Below, in pieces: positions 8,053 to 10,422 of a stretch of 10,422 bases of DNA. This stretch comes from Candidatus Zixiibacteriota bacterium (lineage in GTDB: Bacteria > Zixibacteria > MSB-5A5 > WJJR01). The position numbers and the translations under genes were made by a program. The stretch's first letter is position 1. Each line of letters begins with the position of its first letter. Location of the stretch: assembly GCA_014729565.1 (NCBI GenBank), contig WJJR01000143.1, positions 1 to 10,422 of the forward strand, in the 5' to 3' direction. Under the pieces are notes generated by a model that was not told the DNA's origin, did no database searches, and worked only from the letters and a program-made list of their open reading frames with translations.

Positions 8053-8680
8053 GTTGGCCTTGTCTGATCCGCCGGTCGATCTGCGACTTCGCTTCCTGAA
8101 AGACACGGTCGATTCCGATCGCCGAGTCGATCACGCACAGGCGGCGTTGGTTGACCGAGCGGCGCCGGTATTCGGCTCGCACGTTGCGAAAGAACGTCTG
8201 TGATTCCCGCTCCATCCGATCGGGCTCGAGCCTGGCCTTGCTTTTGCGCCGGCGAGCCTCTGCCTCCGTCACCGTCAACATAATGGTCAAATCGGGCTTA
8301 ATACCATTGCGCGCCAAACGATCGGCCGAAATAACATCGCGTGCCGGCAATCCCCGTCCACCGATCTGATAAGCCAGTGTTGAGAGACTGAAGCGATCGG
8401 AGAGGACGAGATCGCCACGCTTGAGCGCCGGACGAATAACTTCTTCGACCAGTTGCGAGCGAGACGCAAGATACAAGAACAACTCGGCCTGGGCCGTCAG
8501 GTTGTCGTGGGTATCCAACAATATGCGGCGTACCTGTTCCGAGAGTCGTGTCCCGCCGGGTTCGCGAACCGTGGTGAGCGGGTGTCCTTCGCGCCGATAG
8601 GCATTGGTCAGATCGCGCACCAGGGTTGATTTCCCTGACGCATCGAGTCCTTCGATCACAACAAAGCATCCGCGGCGCAC
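8045..8680 (-). CDS. tmk: Thymidylate kinase (dTMP kinase)
   Basis: This cytoplasmic enzyme phosphorylates dTMP to dTDP with ATP, an essential step of dTTP supply. With the GTG start at 8680 it has 211 residues, normal for the family. Visible motifs are the P-loop GLDASGKST at 11-19, REPGGT at 39-44 (dTMP binding), the DRF motif at 95-97, a YQ pair near 104-105, and an Arg-rich LID with RLEPDRMERE at 150-159. An acidic rather than basic P-loop residue together with basic residues in the LID fits the bacterial (E. coli-like, type II) class. I prefer GTG at 8680 because GAGAGGA lies at 8691-8685, four to five bases upstream, and the N terminus then resembles that of E. coli Tmk. An in-frame ATG at 8704 would add eight residues but has no ribosome binding site. 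The stop overlaps the start of the S41 protease gene, so the two are probably co-transcribed. Confidence 0.95.
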   Translation of the reverse strand: MRRGCFVVIEGLDASGKSTLVRDLTNAYRREGHPLTTVREPGGTRLSEQVRRILLDTHDNLTAQAELFLYLASRSQLVEEVIRPALKRGDLVLSDRFSLSTLAYQIGGRGLPARDVISADRLARNGIKPDLTIMLTVTEAEARRRKSKARLEPDRMERESQTFFRNVRAEYRRRSVNQRRLCVIDSAIGIDRVFQEAKSQIDRRIRQGQHV

Positions 8681-8684
8681 TGAA

Positions 8685-8691
8685 TCCTCTC
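8685..8691 (-). promoter_or_regulatory. Shine-Dalgarno site supporting the GTG start of tmk
   Basis: GAGAGGA on the minus strand lies four bases before GTG at 8680-8678 (five counting from the GAGG core). No comparable site precedes the upstream ATG at 8704, so this site decides the start chosen for thymidylate kinase. Confidence 0.55.
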
Positions 8692-8730
8692 GGTTACCCG
8701 CCATGATGATATCGGAATGCGAGCAACAGC

Positions 8731-8760
8731 AAACAGAAAAGGCGGCTGCTGCCGCCCTTT
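8731..8760 (-). terminator. Probable Rho-independent terminator downstream of ino1
   Basis: On the minus strand a six-base-pair GC-only stem, GGCGGC with GCCGCC and loop AGCA (8756-8741), is followed by TTTTCTGTTT (8740-8731). On the other side it is preceded by AAAG, so the stem can be extended with one bulge and may also work for plus-strand transcription. It sits 150 bases after the ino1 stop and 50 bases before the preferred tmk start. It most likely ends the kinase-ino1 transcript but could also act as an attenuator of tmk. Confidence 0.7.
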
Positions 8761-8764
8761 GTGC

Positions 8765-8780
8765 CAGACTCCAGAGTCTG
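8765..8780. repeat. Perfect inverted repeat (small hairpin) next to the terminator
   Basis: CAGACT (8765-8770) and AGTCTG (8775-8780) flank CCAG, giving a six-base-pair stem with a four-base loop on either strand. As DNA it reads as a 7+7 palindrome around CA. It lies eight bases from the terminator hairpin, so in a minus-strand transcript the two form tandem stem-loops. It could alternatively be a protein-binding dyad near a tmk promoter. Confidence 0.45.
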
Positions 8781-8910
8781 ATAGTCAGTCATGTGAGAGG
8801 CTGTGAGTCTCCTGTTATGTCTCAACGCCTCGGCGTGTGGGGCAGAACTGTGTGTGCGCCCTGCCGCAGAACCTACGGGCTAGCCTCTCTAAATTCTGTA
8901 CCGCAACTGG

Positions 8911-10071
8911 TCAGGACTTCACTCCCACCGTTGCATGCGGGGAGGGCGATTCCTTTGCTCCATTACCGTCATTGCCCGCGGTCGTCTCGGTGTTCTTCTT
9001 GCCGTACGTTTGGATAAATTCCTCGGTCAGGCGACGCGCTTCATCGTCGGTATACTGAACCGGCGGCGATTTTTTGAAGTAGGCCGACGGCCCGACCAGG
9101 GCGCCTTTCAACTTGTGATTCAAGGCCAGTTTGCAGCACCGCACGGCGTCAATGACCACACCCGCCGAATTGGGCGAGTCCCAGACTTCCATCTTCATTT
9201 CCACATTCAGCGGTACATCGCCGAAGGTCTGCCCTTCCATGCGGATGTACGCCCACTTGCGGTCTTTCAACCAGGCCACGTAGTCAGACGGCCCGATGTG
9301 GATGTTCTCCTCGCCGATGTCATAATCCAACTGTGAGGTGACCGCACTGGTCTTGGAGATCTTCTTCGATTCGAGCCGTTTCCGTTCGAGCATGTTGAGG
9401 AAGTCGGTGTTTCCGCCCACGTTGAGCTGTGATGTGCGCATCACTTTCACACCGCGATCATGGAACAGGCGGGTCAACACGCGGTGAGCGATGGTCGCGC
9501 CGACCTGCGATTTGATGTCGTCGCCAATCATCGGCAGCCCCTTCTCCTCGAAGCGCTCCTGCCAGTACTTTTCCTTGGCAATGAAAACGGGAATGCAGTT
9601 GATGAACCCACAGCCGGCATCGAGAATTTGCTCGACATACCACTTGGTGGCCTCTTCGCTGCCTACCGGCAGATAGTTGACGACGACGTCGGTGCCGGTG
9701 TCCTTCAACAGACGCCGGATATTGACGGTGTCGCCGGGTGCTTTCGTGATGATCTTGGACAGATACTCCCCGAGACCGTCGTGGGTCATCCCGCGCTGCA
9801 CCGTGACACCGAGATTCGGCACATCGGAAAACTTGAATGTGTTGTTCGGCTCCGAGAAGATCGCCTCGGACAGATCCTTGCCGACTTTGTTTGCGTCAAT
9901 GTCAATAGCGGCGGAAAACTCGATATCCGAGATGTGGTACCCACCGAGGTTGACATGCATCAGGCCCGGGACGAAATCGTCATGACTGGCGTTCTTGTAG
10001 TACTCAACGCCCTGGACAAACGACGACGCGCAATTCCCCACACCAATAATCGCTACTCGAACTTTGGACAT
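8911..10071 (-). CDS. ino1: Inositol-3-phosphate synthase
   Basis: This 386-residue NAD-dependent enzyme converts D-glucose 6-phosphate to 1D-myo-inositol 3-phosphate, the first step of de novo inositol synthesis. Family hallmarks are the Rossmann loop IIGVGNCASS at 8-17, NYLPVGSEE at 132-140, GDDIKSQVGATI at 183-194, LNVGGNTDFLNM at 216-227, HIGPSDYV at 258-265 and WDSPNSAGVVIDAVR at 297-311. The length fits the short prokaryotic form (actinobacterial and archaeal type, roughly 360-390 residues) rather than the larger eukaryotic one. The last 28 residues (about 359-386) form a polar, low-complexity tail without family motifs. The start is the ATG at 10071 because GGAGG lies eight bases upstream; a GTG at 10086 would add five residues. 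It follows the PfkB kinase gene by 44 bases, probably in one operon, and is followed by a terminator. Downstream use of inositol (phospholipid, solute or thiol) cannot be told from the window. Confidence 0.97.
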   Translation of the reverse strand: MSKVRVAIIGVGNCASSFVQGVEYYKNASHDDFVPGLMHVNLGGYHISDIEFSAAIDIDANKVGKDLSEAIFSEPNNTFKFSDVPNLGVTVQRGMTHDGLGEYLSKIITKAPGDTVNIRRLLKDTGTDVVVNYLPVGSEEATKWYVEQILDAGCGFINCIPVFIAKEKYWQERFEEKGLPMIGDDIKSQVGATIAHRVLTRLFHDRGVKVMRTSQLNVGGNTDFLNMLERKRLESKKISKTSAVTSQLDYDIGEENIHIGPSDYVAWLKDRKWAYIRMEGQTFGDVPLNVEMKMEVWDSPNSAGVVIDAVRCCKLALNHKLKGALVGPSAYFKKSPPVQYTDDEARRLTEEFIQTYGKKNTETTAGNDGNGAKESPSPHATVGVKS

Positions 10072-10075
10072 CAGA

Positions 10076-10084
10076 CTCCCCTCC
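10076..10084 (-). promoter_or_regulatory. Strong ribosome binding site of ino1
   Basis: GGAGGGGAG on the minus strand, with its GGAGG core (10084-10080) eight bases before the ATG at 10071, is the best Shine-Dalgarno match in the window. It overlaps the GTG at 10086 that would otherwise extend the gene, arguing against that longer start. Confidence 0.8.
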
Positions 10085-10115
10085 ACGAGGATTAGGTGCT
10101 CAGCAGTCGTACGAC

Positions 10116-10422
10116 TTATAACGAGACAGACGCTGCGGCCACCCTGCGTGTTTCGACGGTTACCGTCCGGGCACGCCGTTCGGCCTCTGCCAAGGTCAAT
10201 TCAAATTCCGGTCCGCACTGTTCGATCATGATCGACGAGACGGCCGTGGCCAACTGTCCGGCCTCGGCCCAATCGCGGCCATTCGTCAGAGCGAACATCA
10301 ACCCGCCGGCAAAGGTGTCACCGGCTCCGGTGGAATCAACCGCCAGCGTCGGAATGGCACTGATCCGGTACCACTTCCCTTCTGAGACGATCAACGCACC
10401 CAAATCGGCCAACGTGATAATC
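10116..10422 (-). CDS. PfkB-family sugar/nucleoside kinase, C-terminal part; 5' end beyond the window
   Basis: Only the last 101 residues are visible. They contain the second PfkB signature DSTGAGDTFAGG (29-40 of the visible part). Its GAGD forms the anion hole, and the final Asp35 is the catalytic base that activates the hydroxyl to be phosphorylated. The preceding stretch with GALIV and an edge strand is typical of the ribokinase fold just before this motif. The substrate cannot be determined, since the N-terminal sugar-binding lid is outside the window. Ribokinase, fructokinase, adenosine kinase and inositol kinase all share this end. Its position 44 bases upstream of ino1, on the same strand, suggests a shared transcript and possibly a role in inositol or sugar-phosphate metabolism, which is inference. 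The reading frame is open to the window edge, with its TAA stop at 10118-10116. Confidence 0.9.
   Translation of the reverse strand, partial: IITLADLGALIVSEGKWYRISAIPTLAVDSTGAGDTFAGGLMFALTNGRDWAEAGQLATAVSSIMIEQCGPEFELTLAEAERRARTVTVETRRVAAASVSL

Larger units (their letters stand above)
8705..8910. other. Gene-free stretch between ino1 and tmk with several inverted repeats
   Basis: These 206 bases hold no credible coding sequence. They contain a terminator-like hairpin (8741-8756), a second hairpin (8765-8780), a short palindrome ACGCC-TC-GGCGT (8825-8836) and a distant 8-base inverted repeat, GAGAGGCT at 8795-8802 with AGCCTCTC at 8882-8889. The last could close a stem around about 80 bases. 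Together they could form the 3' untranslated region of ino1, the leader of tmk, or both. I could not recognise a known RNA family. Confidence 0.6.

Noticed and set aside
8045..8106. Longer protease start at 8106
   Set aside because: It would overlap tmk by 62 bases and add a low-complexity basic leader. The ATG at 8052 has a well-placed AAGG and a small overlap.
9460..10095. 211-codon plus-strand frame opposite ino1
   Set aside because: Its sequence is the complement of highly conserved ino1 codons and has no motif of its own.
1..10422. A novel defence, mobile or CRISPR system
   Set aside because: Every sizeable minus-strand frame is assigned to a known housekeeping or envelope family. No nuclease, transposase, integrase, reverse transcriptase, repeat array or base-composition break was seen.

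Overview
The window carries seven protein-coding genes, all on the minus strand, in a GC-rich (roughly 58-60%, by eye) genome with tight gene packing. The genes for an outer-membrane polysaccharide exporter and an inner-membrane chain-length protein point to a diderm (Gram-negative-type) bacterium. Combined with a myo-inositol-3-phosphate synthase and a cyanobacteria-like mannose-1-phosphate guanylyltransferase/phosphomannomutase fusion, this suggests an uncultured or poorly studied phylum (FCB-like candidate phyla are my guess). The taxonomic call is inference and weak.

Reading in the direction of transcription, from high to low coordinates: (i) 10422-8911 holds the 3' end of a PfkB-family sugar kinase followed by inositol-3-phosphate synthase (ino1), which has a strong Shine-Dalgarno site. 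(ii) 8910-8705 is a gene-free stretch with two tandem hairpins, one of which looks like a Rho-independent terminator. (iii) 8680-6382 holds thymidylate kinase (tmk) overlapping a membrane-anchored S41 (C-terminal-processing) protease. (iv) 6381-6125 is a gene-free stretch that must hold the leader, and probably the promoter, of the next operon. (v) 6124-1 is a polysaccharide operon: nucleotidyltransferase/phosphomannomutase-like fusion, Wza-like outer-membrane export protein, Wzz-like polysaccharide co-polymerase, and the 5' two-thirds (or less) of a Gfo/Idh/MocA sugar-nucleotide oxidoreductase. Gaps inside this operon are 2 to 33 bases.

The polysaccharide genes form a logical set. The fusion protein should make a nucleotide sugar (probably GDP-mannose), the oxidoreductase should modify a sugar, and the Wzz/Wza pair should control and carry out polymer export across the envelope. 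No flippase, polymerase, glycosyltransferase or tyrosine kinase is present in the window; they must lie elsewhere or beyond position 1.

The most interesting observation is that the C-terminal phosphomannomutase-like half of the 848-residue fusion has lost all four catalytic signatures of its superfamily, so it is probably a pseudo-enzyme with a structural or regulatory role. I see no CRISPR array, mobile element, phage gene, tRNA or rRNA, and no defence system. The window looks like ordinary core and envelope-biogenesis DNA rather than a novel mobile system.
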